In this document: one piece after another, positions 33,765 through 44,260 of the stretch
Numbering within the stretch: the stretch's first letter is position 1
Layout: the number at the start of each line of letters is the position of its first letter
Assembly (NCBI GenBank): GCA_037447655.1
Contig: JBBHKE010002621.1
Coordinates: 55,401-119,400 of the forward strand
From: Zygnema cylindricum
Lineage: Eukaryota; Streptophyta; Zygnematophyceae; Zygnematales; Zygnemataceae
Direction: 5' to 3'
Length of the DNA stretch: 64,000 bases
The notes under the pieces: generated by a model
Databases searched by the model: none
What the model was told of the DNA's origin: nothing
The model's input: only the letters and a program-made list of their open reading frames with translations
Position numbers and translations under genes: made by a program

Positions 33765-36302
33765 TCTAGATACTCTAGAGTCTACTTTCTGAAAACAAAG
33801 TCACAAGCATCAACTTACTTCAAAGAATATAAAGCTTTGAGAGAGAAGTTGCATGAAACCCCCATTAAGTGGATAAGGAGTGATAATGGGGGGGAATATA
33901 CCTCTAACGAGTTTGAGGAATATTTGAGAAATGAGGGAGTGCAGCACCAGAAAACTGTACCATATAACATGGAACAAAATGGGATAGCTGAGAGGTTGAA
34001 TCGAACATTAGGAGATAGTGTACGCAGTATGTTGGCAGACAAGAAAATAGGAAAGAGATTTTGGGTAGAAGCAATGAACTGTGCCAACTACATTAAGAAT
34101 AGAGTCCTTACCTCAACTGTAAAGGGAGTGACACCTTATGAGAGATGGGTTGGAAGGAAACCAGATATCTCACACCTTAAAGTATTTGGTAGCCAAGTTT
34201 ACCGTCTTGACACGGATAGGAAAAATTGGAAACTAGATGATAAGGGAAAACCTGGATACTTTGTGGGATATGATGAGGATGTTAAGGGATATAGTGTCTA
34301 TGACTTAGCAAAGAACGATATCATTCTGGTCAAACACTTACTTGTCATGGATGAAGGGAAGTCATTTGACCCCTTCAAATATACAAAGAAGATAAGAATC
34401 AGATTTGAGTCTGAAAGTGAGAAGAACTTGGTTGTTCCCGAAAGAGACATGAGTGAAACCGTGATTGCAGATTCACGGGAGATACGAGATACGGAAGACT
34501 CAGCGGAAACCTCTTCTATGGATTTCGAGGACACAGAAGAAGCAAGAACGAAACCGGCTTCCATGGACAGGGGAGCCGATGAGACAGTGAGAAGAAACCC
34601 AAGACTTCCATCCATTCCAGCTTCGGAGTTTGAGGGAGGAAGGAGGAGCAGCAAAAGGATACAAGAAAAATAGGCCGCTCATAAGGTAACTAAGCTGTCT
34701 CACCCAGAAGAGCCTCAGTCTTACTCGGAGGCAGTGAATAGTCTAGAGAAAGAAAGATGGATTAGAGCCATAAACGATAAGATGGCTTCTATCATGGAAG
34801 CAAATAATTGGGAACTAGCGGATTGTCCTCCAGACAGAAAACCTATTTGGTGTAAATGGGTATTTAAACTAAAACTGAACCCAGATAATACAATTGAGAG
34901 GTATAAGGCTCGATTGGTAGCGAAGGGGTTCACCCAAAAAGAGGGGATTGAATATGAGGAGACTTTTGCTCCAGTTGTTCGGTTCCTATCGGTAAGGATT
35001 CTCCTCAGTCTGGCGGCATCGGAAGACATGGAAATACACCAGATGGACATTAAGACTGCTTTTCTTAATGGTGAGTTAGAGGAAGAAATTTTTAAGAGGC
35101 AACCCAAGGGGTTTGTGGAAGAAGGAGACAAGAGCAAAGTCTGCAGGCTCATAAAGTCCTTATATGGACTGAAACAGGCTCCCCAATAGTGGAATAAGAA
35201 ACTAGATGAGTTTCTCACCGATTTGGGATACATCCGAATCAGCTCTGACCATTCTTTCTATATGTTTGAAAATGAGAATGGTGTCATTTTTACTGCAATT
35301 TATGTGGATGATCTGCTTGTGTTAAGTGAGTCTTTGGAGAATATCAATAGGCTAAAGAAAGATCTTAGGGGCAGATTTGATATGAAGGATTTAGGGGAGG
35401 CAAAATATATTTTGGGGATCCAAATGGAGAGAGATAGGGGGAAGAAGATTATCAGACTTACTCAGAAAGAAGCAATAGGTAATATGCTTGAGAAATTCCA
35501 GATGGAAAATGCTAACAGTTGTACCACTCCCATGGACTTGAAAAAAATAAGTGATGGGAGTGCAGAAGGAGGAGTGATGATCTTAGATGATCAGATGAGT
35601 CCAGAGGAGATAGAGTTTATGAAGTCTATCCCTTATAGACAGGTCGTAGGAAGTTTAATTTATTTTATGAACTTTACCAGGCCGAACATAGCGGCAGCAA
35701 TTGGAGTACTCATTAGGAGTCTTAATGATCTTAGGAAGATAGACTAGGAGGCAGCCAAGAGAGTCATAAAATATCTGGTTGGAACCAGAGAATTATGGTT
35801 GTATTTGGGAGGGGAGCACACTAATATCACCACTTGGAGTGATGCCAGTTATGGGGATGCACTTTTGAGAAGATGTACTTCTGAATATGTTTTGTAGGTG
35901 GGGGAAAAAGCTTGTTGTTGGAGCAGTAAGCAACAAAAGGTGGTTGCTCAGTCTACTATGGAGGCTGAGTATATGGCGTCTTGTTCTGCTGTAAAAGAAC
36001 TAATGTGGGTGAAGTCATTGTTGCAAGAACTGGGATATATGAAAGAGGGAGTGCATAAAATCTTTTGCGATAATCAAGCTGCAATCGCAATCGCAGCCAA
36101 TCCAAAACACCATTTCAAAGCAAAACATATAGACATAAGATTAAGCTTCGTAAGAGAAAAAGTTGAAAATAAAATTTTAAATCTTGTGTATAGACCTGAT
36201 GAAGAAATGGTGGCTGACATGATGACCAAACCTGTGCCCTCTCCTAAATTAAAATATTGTCGGGAGAAATGCGGATTGAAAGAAAAATTAAAATTAGACT
36301 AG
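33765..36302 (+). pseudogene. pol: element F pol, integrase C-terminus to RNase H
   Basis: The integrase continues 33765-34673 (RSDNGGEYTSNEFEEY, MEQNGIAERLNRT), ending at TAG (CAG ancestrally). RT 34734-35189 (WVFKLKLNPDN, YKARLVAKGFTQKEG, MDIKTAFLNGELEEE, SLYGLKQAPQ) stops at TAG (CAG ancestrally). RT 35223-35747 holds the catalytic YVDDLLVLSES and ends at TAG (Trp ancestrally). RNase H 35898-36302 has STMEAEYMASCSAVKE, CDNQAAIAIAANPKHH and MMTKPVPS. Another TAG lies at about 35895 (Tyr ancestrally). Apart from the stops the frame is well kept, with few indels. Confidence 0.88.
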
Positions 36303-36315
36303 AAAATAAGGGGAG

Positions 36316-37332
36316 TGTTGAAATTCATAGATTTCTATAGTATTTTCTAGGTTTAAATATGTTAAGAAAAGAAAAGGACAGACAGCCTGCCTCCACCTCC
36401 TCTCTCTAGCCCCCATACTTGTTGCAGTCACTGAAGGATAGAGAGGGTGGTTGATCCATGGCTGCCTTAGTTCAACAGACAGTTATTTTTAGTAGGTTAC
36501 TAAAAATAGTACTGACGGACCCGGGATTTGAACCCGGTACCTTCGGTTCGTCAAGTTGGCCGATAGCGATCAGCTTTATCCTACTAGACTAGGACCAATG
36601 CTAAATGCTATAGAGTGTGATAGATATATATACATTTAGAGTGTAAGAAATCCATTTAACTAAAACTAGATACGGCGTGCATAGATACAGTTTTAGTACG
36701 ACATCATTTCAGAATGAAAACCCCGCATTTGTTCGACAGCGAAACAAATATCTCGCAAGTAATTATAACGGCTACGATTACGTCTCATTACGAATCCGAC
36801 AACGCACGTCATCGCCGAAATCCCGAAATGGTCACCTTGGCGTTTTGTGACTTGGCATGACCTGGAGCCACGTGGAGAGATGACATTCGGTCATAGGAAT
36901 TCCAAAGAATGTACGGACAAGTAAAAAGCAGACACGCGTCCACTTAATAGCCTTGTCGTACATAGGCTGTAAAAAAGGTACACCGGCAGTAGTACCTTTT
37001 GGTACGGTACAGTAATTTGATTGGTCCGTACTTTAGTAGATAGAAGTAATTAGAAGGAATCAGGACTTAGAAAATTTTGGTAGGTAGTCACCTCTCCCTT
37101 TGAGAGTTTGTACAAATTGGGATTTTTTAGTGCCTCATAACTTATCGGTTGGTTGGCCGTTTTCAGTGATTCTTTTTGCTACTGACTCAGGGGAGTCCAA
37201 GCTGCACAGGGGTGCAGACAAATTGTCAGTTTGCCTTCTTCGGCAGAAGTGGTCGTGGCTTAAAGTGGGTTAGTTAAATACTATGTAGAGGCTTCCTGTA
37301 TTCTGTAGTCGAATGGAGGACACAGAATTGTA
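36316..37332 (+). repeat. element F 3' LTR
   Basis: 1017 bp, starting TGTTGAAATTCATAG. tRNA-like block at 36514-36596; the GTAC palindrome near 36969-37010 has decayed on its left arm (GTAAAAAAGGTAC). Followed by GGAGG and the purine tract. Confidence 0.9.
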
Positions 37333-37912
37333 GGAGGGAGAGGAAAGGGGAGAGAGAGGGGAATGAGAGGTAATGGTAGCGAGGGAGGGAGAAAAGTGCG
37401 GGGAAGAAAGGGATGAGGGAGGGAAGAAAGACGAGGGAGAGAGGGGGAGAGAGAGGGGAAGGAGAGGTAATGGTAGCGAGGGAGGGAGAAAAGTGTGGGG
37501 AAGAAGGGGATGAGGGAGGGAAGAAAGACGAGGGAGAGAGGGGGAGAGAGAGGGAGGATGATGAAAGGGGAGAGGGACAAGAAGGAAGGACAAAAAAGAA
37601 GAGGGAGGGAGAAGAATGGGTGGAGGAAAGGGATGAGGGAGGGAAGAAAAAAGAGGGAGTGAGAGAGGAAGAGAGGGAGGAAAAAAAAAGGGGAGAGGGA
37701 GGGAAAGAGGGACAAAGGAAAAGATAGAGGGAGAAAGGGAAGAAGAGGTAGGGAGGGGGGGGGGGGGGGGGGGGGAGGATGGAGGGAGAGAAAAGAAAGG
37801 AGATAGTGAGGGAGAGGGAGGAGGAGCGATAGAAGGGAATGAGATATGGAGAGAAAAAGAGGGAGAGAGGGAGAGAGGCGAAGGGGGAGAGTGAGGTCGA
37901 GCTGGAGGGAGG
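37333..37912. repeat. purine-rich repeat tract, middle part, with a 21-G run
   Basis: Only G and A for long stretches. At least two copies of a unit of roughly 80-100 bp containing GAGGTAATGGTAGCGAGGG (37368 and 37466), and an uninterrupted run of 21 G at 37755-37775. It is bounded by the F LTR on the left and solo LTR H on the right, and resumes at 39272. Confidence 0.85.
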
Positions 37913-39271
37913 TGTTGAAATTCAAGTATTTTCTAGGTCTAGAGATTGTAAAATAAAAAGCAAAGAGGAGACACTGACATCATGCCTCTAACTCTTCACT
38001 CAAGTCCCCACACTTGTCACATCACTGAGGACTTGAGGAAGAGCTAGATCCATGGCTGCCTAGGCTGTCCAAAGAGGACAGGAAGGCAAATCTTGATAGA
38101 GTTACCTAAAATAATTTGACGGATCCAAGATTTGATCCGAGTACCTACGGACTCTCAAACTAGCCGTTAGCCTTAACCGTTTAGTCTAAGACTAGTGATA
38201 TTGATATAGGGTTTAATAATTATATAAAGACTTACACGTAGACTAATTCATTCAACTGAAACTTCATTCAGGATGCATAGATTCAGTTATGTAGAGTACG
38301 GAGTACGGTGATCCGAGTACCTACGGACTGTCAAACTAGCCGTTAGCCTTAACCGTTTAGTCTACAACTAGTGATATCGATATAGGGTTTAATAATTATA
38401 TAAAGACTTACACGTAGACTAATTCATTCAACTGAAACTTCATTCAGAATGCATATATTCAGTTATGTAGAGTACGGAGTACGGTACGGAGAAGGAGCAG
38501 ATACCGCGCATTTTGTTCCGATAGCGAAACAAATACCGCGCAGGTATTTATGACGGCTACGATTGAAAACTAGTTTTGATCGAACGGCTAGGAAGGATGT
38601 CGAGATCACGGAAGAGAATCGCGGCGGTTTGCGATCATCCCCACATCGAGTGACACGTGGAGCAATAACATTGGATTGCGGCAACTCCGGACATTACGGG
38701 AACAAATCCCAATTTGACACGTGTCGACATTTTGGCCATGTTGTACGATGGCCGTACAGAAAGTACATCGGTACCTGTACTTTTCTGTACGACACAATAA
38801 TTTGATTGATGCCGTACATCAATAGATAGAGTTTTAGAGAGAGAATAGGACTTAGAAAATTTAGTAGGTAGCAGCCTCTCTCCGAGAGAGCTCCTGTACA
38901 AAAGGTCATCTTTGACCATTCATAACTATCAATTTACTTGACCATTTTCAGTGATTCTTTTTGCTGCGGACTCAAGGGAGTCCAAGCTACACAGGGGTGT
39001 AGTCAGTCATAGTTTTTTCCTGCCAAGGTGGCTGCATTTCTAAGGGAAAGTCAAAGTGGGTGAATGTGTCCAAAATTCATATTCTAACTTTGCATTATGT
39101 GGTGGAACTGAGCACACAGATAGTCTTATTTCACAGGGGTGAAGTTATAATGGGTTTGTGATTGTCAAGGGGTCAGCTATTTGGGTTAATATCAACTTGA
39201 AGTCGGCACTATCTAGATTAGCTTATTTTGGATCTGCGATTTCTGTGGGCAATGGAGCACATAGAGTTTCA
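37913..39271 (+). mobile_element. solo LTR H with an internal tandem duplication
   Basis: 1359 bp, TGTTGAAATTCAAG...GAGTTTCA, flanked by a perfect GGAGG duplication (37908-37912 and 39272-39276). It is longer than the other LTRs because a segment of about 176 bp is tandemly duplicated (38134-38309 and 38310-38483), covering half of the tRNA-like block and the GTACGGAGTACGG region. Contains the hairpin near 38512-38537 and the GTAC palindrome near 38755-38792. Confidence 0.9.
38118..38192 (-). other. tRNA-like segment, antisense within LTR H
   Basis: Minus-strand TTAGACTAAACGGTTAAGGC resembles a tRNA D-arm/A box. It is followed by CTCGGATCAAATCTTGGATCC, a T-arm with a slightly weakened stem. 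The first half is repeated at about 38310-38370 by the LTR-internal duplication. Confidence 0.55.
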
Positions 39272-39385
39272 GGAGGGAGAGAATAAGAGGGGAAGAGGGG
39301 GAAAAGGGAAGAGGGGGGTGAGGGGGAAGAGGGGGGAGACGGATGCCAAAGGGGGGATGGGAAGAGAGAGGGAGGAATGTAAGAT
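39272..39385. repeat. purine-rich repeat tract, right part
   Basis: GGAGGGAGAGAATAAGAGGGG and G-rich continuation of the tract interrupted by LTR H, fading into ordinary sequence near 39385. Confidence 0.8.
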
Positions 39386-40737
39386 ATACCACAGAGGTGG
39401 TATGCAACGGAAGCACAAAAGAATAAAACACAATTGGCCGCAAAAGATATATATTTATATAAAAATTGGTCGAAGCCTTTTTACAAGGCTTTTCCCTTTC
39501 CCTCACTCTTCCCTCTATAAACTAAATTGATCCAAAGCTAAGTCCAGGATGAAATATGCAGCTAAACAATCTAGCTTAAATAGCTGCCACTATGACGTGT
39601 CGTGCACGATAGAGAATGCATAGGTGACACCTTTCGGAAGAAGGCTCACGGGAAAAAAAAGCACGCAGAAAAGATGACAGACGCGCTTTCACCTTCGAGA
39701 AAATAAAAGAACAAACATAGAGTTTCGTGCGCCGTGCGCCACAAAACTTCATACAATTACTTTCGTGCGTCTTACGCTACAAAACTTCGAACATTCCTTT
39801 CGTGCGTCGTGGGCGCACGAAACGCCACACGTACATACTCCAATCGTATGGTACGGTACATACTCCAATCGTATGGTACATTTCCGTTGACATCCGTACT
39901 AAGACCGAATCGTCAACGCAAACCAAAAAGTACCAAGTATCGCAAAGTATTCCGACGTCAACATAAATCATGTATCCATACTTCAAAGCGTATCGCGCCA
40001 CGTGAACCAAAATATCGCAAACGGATACCGAATGGGAGATGGGAAGAGAAAGGAAGAGGGTGAAAGAGGGAAAGGGGAAGAGATAGAGAAGGAGAAGGTG
40101 GATGCGGGGGAGAGGGAGGGAGAGGTGGAGAGAGAGAAAGGGGAAGATGGGCAGATCGGGTTAGAGAGAAAGAGGGGAATAGGCCCGTGGGGAAATTTCG
40201 AGCTAGAGGGAGATAGAGAGAAAGAGGGAAAAAGTCGGGAGGGGAAATTTTGGCTCATGGCACGGGTAGGCGTCGAGTCCATGCCGGGGCTGCCTCGGCG
40301 CCAGAATAGCACTGAAGTGGGAAAGTAGAGGTGGAGGGAGAAGTAATTAAATTTGGTGTGGGAAAGCGGGAATTTTGGCTCATGCCACGGGTAGGCGCCG
40401 AGTCCATGCTGGCGCCGCCTCGGCGCCACAGTGGCACTGAAGTTGGAAAATGTTATATTAAAAAAAAAAATGGTTGCGATGTAATCATAAATAATAATTG
40501 TTGTATTCCGTTTCCTGCCATAGGTCGACTTCTATGACTTTTGCAAATGTCCTTGGAAACAGAGTGAGTATGGACTTTTTGAAATGTAATTACACTCTAA
40601 TTTTAATAAAACATTTATTTTTTTCCTCTTTATTTGCAAAAATAAAAAAGTTATTGCGTTCATAAAAAATGTGTTCACAAAGCATGATATTTTAGTCTAT
40701 ATATTCTGAATTTATGTTTTCTTGTTTTGACATGAAG
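39386..40737. other. end of the large intron; no gene, one GC-rich duplication
   Basis: Contains repeated TTTCGTGCGTC motifs with short inverted copies (39722-39830), a duplicated ACATACTCCAATCGTATGGTAC (39831-39880), a second purine-rich stretch (40035-40235), and a tandem pair of about 80 bp (40240-40323 and 40366-40445) with TTTTGGCTCATG, CACGGGTAGGCG, CTGCCTCGGCGCCA and GTGGCACTGAAGT. No credible coding frame was seen. It ends with acceptor CATGAAG at 40737. Confidence 0.5.
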
Positions 40738-41674
40738 AGGAATTTACGCGGGAGTGACAAAACTCCAGATATATCGGCCCAAAAATTTCTCGAGTTATTA
40801 ATAGGCACCATAAGGCAAACTATATGGCAGGACCTAGCACTTCTGCATAAAGATTTCCCCGGGCACGCATTTTTTATGAGTTTTTTTTTCTTGACCATAT
40901 TACAAGAATGCGGTACGGAGTGGGGAACTTTCGCCGAAGCAGTACAAAGAATGGATGACAATAAAGATAAAAGATCTCCTCTTGCAAAAATTCCAATTTC
41001 GACCGAGGTGAAAGCCGAACTCCAAGCTTTGAGAGTCGGTGTCGACGCTATTCCACCCCTCATGGGAATAATACGGAAACTCCAAAACACCGTGGAGAAT
41101 TCGGGCATAAGTTAGAAACATGTTTGACGATGATTGACACAAGGCTCATGATAGCGCAACGCCAAATTCACGGAGTCGATTCCATAGTTGACAACGGATT
41201 TTTGAGGATCGAGTCAAAAAATTTGAGCTCGACACCACCTTTTAATCATAACTTTACTTTTTCTTCGCAACCTTCGTTTTCCCCTCCCTCTCATCCTACT
41301 CCTCGCCCTCCTCCTCCCTCGTCACATACAACTTTAACCACTTTTTTATTTCCCATGTCTTCCCATGTTCCCATGTCTTCTACCCAACCTACACCTACTC
41401 TTTCCCAACCTCCTACCTCAATCCATGCTCCCTTTTCCCCTGTTGTCTCCACGACTCCTCTTTCCCAACCTTCTACCTCTACACATGCTCCCTCTTCCCC
41501 TATTGTCTCCACGAGTCCCCTTTCCCGACCTTCTACCTCTACCGTTGCTCCCTCTTCCCCTGTTGTCTCCACGACTCCCCTTTCCTAACCTTCTACCTCT
41601 ACCCATGCTCCCTCTTCCCTTGTTATCTCCACGACTCCCCTTTCCCAACCTTCTACCTCTACCCATGCTCCCTT
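40738..41674 (+). pseudogene. Crypton gene, post-catalytic helical region and Pro/Ser/Thr linker
   Basis: The exon begins RNLRGSDKTPDISAQKFLELL in the same phase as the donor at 27934. SAQKFLELLIGTIRQTIWQDLALLHKDFPGH resembles the helical segment after the recombinase domain in Cryptons (FLxLLxxLRxxLLQDAAxLxxxFPxH). A helical, coiled-coil-like stretch follows (LQALRVGVDAIPPLMGIIRK), then a 1-base shift near 41110 to the frame ETCLTMIDTRLMIAQRQIHG. From 41260 the protein is Pro/Ser/Thr-rich with a 20-residue (60-bp) repeat of the type TPLSQPSTSTHAPSSPVVST, about four to five units, with a TAA at 41586. It is cut by solo LTR I. Confidence 0.65.
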
Positions 41675-42832
41675 TGTTGAAATGCATGTATTTTCTAGGT
41701 CTAAATTAAAGAAAAAGTAATAAGAGGAAGTTAGCAAAGGCAGCTTGCCTCTCGCTCCACTCTCCAAACCCCCACACTTGTCGCAGTCACTGAAAGTTGG
41801 AGAGGGAGCTTGAGCCATGGCTGCCCATGCTGCCCAGAGAGAGAGACATGCAGTTTTTGGTAGGTTTACCAAAAAAAATAACGGTCCCAGGATTTGAACC
41901 TGGTACTTGCCAACCGTCAGGTTTCCAATAGCCGGTAGCTTTATCCTATAGTCTACGATCAGTGCTAAAAAATATAGGGTACGATAATTATATAAATATT
42001 AACAACACAATGTGTATCATTAAGCTGATTACGGGACGGAGTGTACATGGAAATGGATTAGACCGCACGAATTCCGGACCGCACGCGATTAACGAAACGA
42101 CATTTTATTTAGACGGCCAATGTTAAAAGTCGGTCTTCATCGAACGGTCGTGGTGCTAGTCGGGATTCCGGAATGCCGCCTTGGCGTTTTTGGGCGCCGC
42201 CACTCCGGATGACACATGGCAATATCTTGGAGGATTGCAGGATCTTTGGAACGCGAGATGACAAGTCCAGATGTGACAAATGTCACATTATGGCGATGCC
42301 GTACAAGTACCGTACAAAAAGTACTCTGGCACCTGTACTTTACTGTACGGTACAGTCATATGATTGGTTTGTACCTCAGTACTAGGGGGCTTAGAGAGGG
42401 GTTTTAGGACTAAGAATATTTTTGGTAGGTAGCCGCCTCTCCTAGAAGGCATCTTGTATAAAAGGCAAACTTTGGCCAGCCATAACTTTTAATTTACTTG
42501 ACCAATTTCAGTGATTCTTTTTGCTGCGGACTCAGGGGAGTTCAGGCTACACATGATTGTAGTCGGTCATAGTTTTTGTTTGCCAAGGTGGCTGCATTTC
42601 GAAGGGGAAGTCGAAGTGGGTGAATGTGTCCAAAACTCATATTCTAACTTTGCATTGTGTGGTGGTACTGAGCACACAGAAAGTCTTTTTTCACAGGGGT
42701 GAAGCCATATTGGGGTTCTGATTGTCAAGGGGTCAATCGTTTGGGTTTTTATCAACTTGGAGTCAGCACTAACTAGATAAGCTTCCTTGGACCTGCGAAT
42801 TCTATGGGGGGAATGGACCTTATAAGATTACA
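41675..42832 (+). mobile_element. solo LTR I inside the Crypton linker
   Basis: 1158 bp, TGTTGAAATGCATG...GATTACA. Flanked by CCCTT (41670-41674) and CCCTC (42833-42837), a 5-bp duplication with one change. tRNA-like antisense block at 41880-41960 (AGGATTTGAACCTGG), GTAC palindrome near 42310-42350, TATAAA at 42457-42462. No internal region remains, so it results from LTR-LTR recombination. Confidence 0.88.
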
Positions 42833-42837
42833 CCCTC

Positions 42838-43386
42838 TTCCCGTGTTGTCTCCACGACTCCCCTTTCCCAACCTTGTACCTCCACCCATGCTCCCTCTTC
42901 CCGTATTGTCTTCACCACTTCTCACGATCCATCTTATGTCGACCTTGATGCATTTCTTATAGATAGGGCCAATTGGCAAGGATACACCTTACAAAGCAAT
43001 GGGCCTAATGTCAAAGTGGAATGTATATTCAATGAGTATTATTATGGATTGAATGGCAATCCTCCAATAAAGTTGTTAACGGGCATAAAAGGAAGAACCA
43101 AATACACAAAAGAAGGATGTACGTTTCTGATATGGGCAAAAAGAGAACAGTCGAAGTGGGCTCGATGTCAAAAAATTGTGCAATGTATTGAAAAATTAAT
43201 GATATTTTTAGGGTAGGATATGATGAAATCAATACACTTTTTAGAGAAACTTAGAATAGAAAAGTTTGATGGGAGCACGGCGGAACTTAAAGAGGCGTTA
43301 GGTATCTCTAGTGAACCGGTTTCCAAAGGTCGATTAAAAGAAAGAGAATTTGAGCAAAAGTTGACCCGATACCAAAAATTAGAATA
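42838..43386 (+). pseudogene. Crypton gene, C-terminal GCR1_C-like DNA-binding domain
   Basis: Resumes the Pro/Ser/Thr repeat (TTPLSQPCTSTHAPSS), then DPSYVDLDAFLIDRANWQGYTL. The block IFNEYYYGLNGNPPIKLLTGIK...FLIWAKREQSKWARCQKIVQCIEKL has the spacing of the GCR1_C domain (xxLWxEWTVGLGGxPSIxxL...R...FSRRKxIIxxI) found at the C-terminus of many Crypton proteins. A TAG at 43214-43216 is followed in frame by DMMKSIHFLEKLRIEKFDG to a TAA at about 43385, which may be a natural extension or relic. Family knowledge: GCR1_C binds DNA. The match is by pattern only. Confidence 0.6.
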
Positions 43387-43480
43387 AATTACGAGCAATC
43401 ACGGGTTAACTTAGGATTTGCATGGAAAGGTGTACGAGTAACGATGTGTTGAGTAGGTAGATACATTTTTTTAGAATTTT

Positions 43481-44260
43481 TGTACCAACACTTCACCTTA
43501 CCATTAGCATTCGTCAAAATGGCCGATTGGTCGAATGGGTGTGTTGGTCGATTGGGTGCGTTAGTCCATTTCTCACTAGTTTAACCCGCAAATGGGTTGT
43601 TGTGGTGCTTTTTGTTTCATTTGTGGTATGCCCCTTAAATAACTACGTGTGTTATTGAAAACGCCGGTATAAACACACCTTTGTGCCTAAAACGTAGATA
43701 AAGCCATAAATACATCGCCCAAAAAATATGGTTTTTACGCGTATATTTAATAGTTCACACGCGCAACAACATAGGGTTACACGTTTGCAATAATTTTTTT
43801 AACACGTATCCAGTCAACACTTTACCTTACTATTAGCATTCGTCAAAATGGTCGATTGGTCGATTGGGTGTGTTGGTCGATTGGGTGCTTTGGTCTATTT
43901 CTCACTAGTTTAACCCGCAAATGGGTTATTGTGGTGCTTTGTATTTCATTTGTGGTATGCCCCTTGAACAACTACGTGTGTTATTGAAAACGCCGGTATA
44001 AACACATCTTTGTGCCTAAAACCTCGACAAAGCCATAAATACATCGCCCAAGAATATGGTTTTTGCGCGTATAGGGTAATGTTTATCGTTGTAACGCCCA
44101 ACAACATAAGGTTACGCGTTTGCAATGAATGTTGTAACACATATCCAACCAACACCTCACCTTCCTATTAACATTCGTCAAAATGGGCGATTGGTTGATT
44201 GGGTGTGTTGGTCGATTTCTCACTACTTGAACCCGCAAATGGGTTGTTGTGGTGCTTTGT
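43481..44260. repeat. tandem repeat, about 2.3 units of roughly 330 bp
   Basis: The landmark CATTCGTCAAAATGG occurs at 43508, 43837 and 44172 (periods 329 and 335). Each unit has TTGGTCGATTGGGTG, TTTCTCACTAGTTTAACCCGC, GCCGGTATAAACACA and CATAAATACATCGCCC. Units 1 and 2 are complete; unit 3 stops near 44260. It follows the Crypton C-terminus and could be its 3' non-coding end. Confidence 0.85.

Larger units (their letters stand above)
30036..37332 (+). mobile_element. Copia element F with full pol (and solo LTR G inside)
   Basis: The 5' LTR (30036-30980) lacks about its first 70 bp, replaced by purine tract. The 3' LTR (36316-37332) is complete at 1017 bp, though its last bases are TGTA rather than TGCA. 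The primer-binding site follows at 30981-30995. The polypurine tract AAAATAAGGGGAG precedes the 3' LTR (36303-36315). After removing the 1-kb LTR G the internal region is a full gag-pol. GGAGG follows the 3' LTR, but the left TSD has been lost with the LTR end. Five in-frame TAG codons break pol. Confidence 0.88.

Noticed and set aside
37281-37925. 214-aa Pro/Ser/Leu-rich frame on the minus strand
   Set aside because: Pure composition effect of a G/A tract between two LTRs; no start context, no conserved motif.
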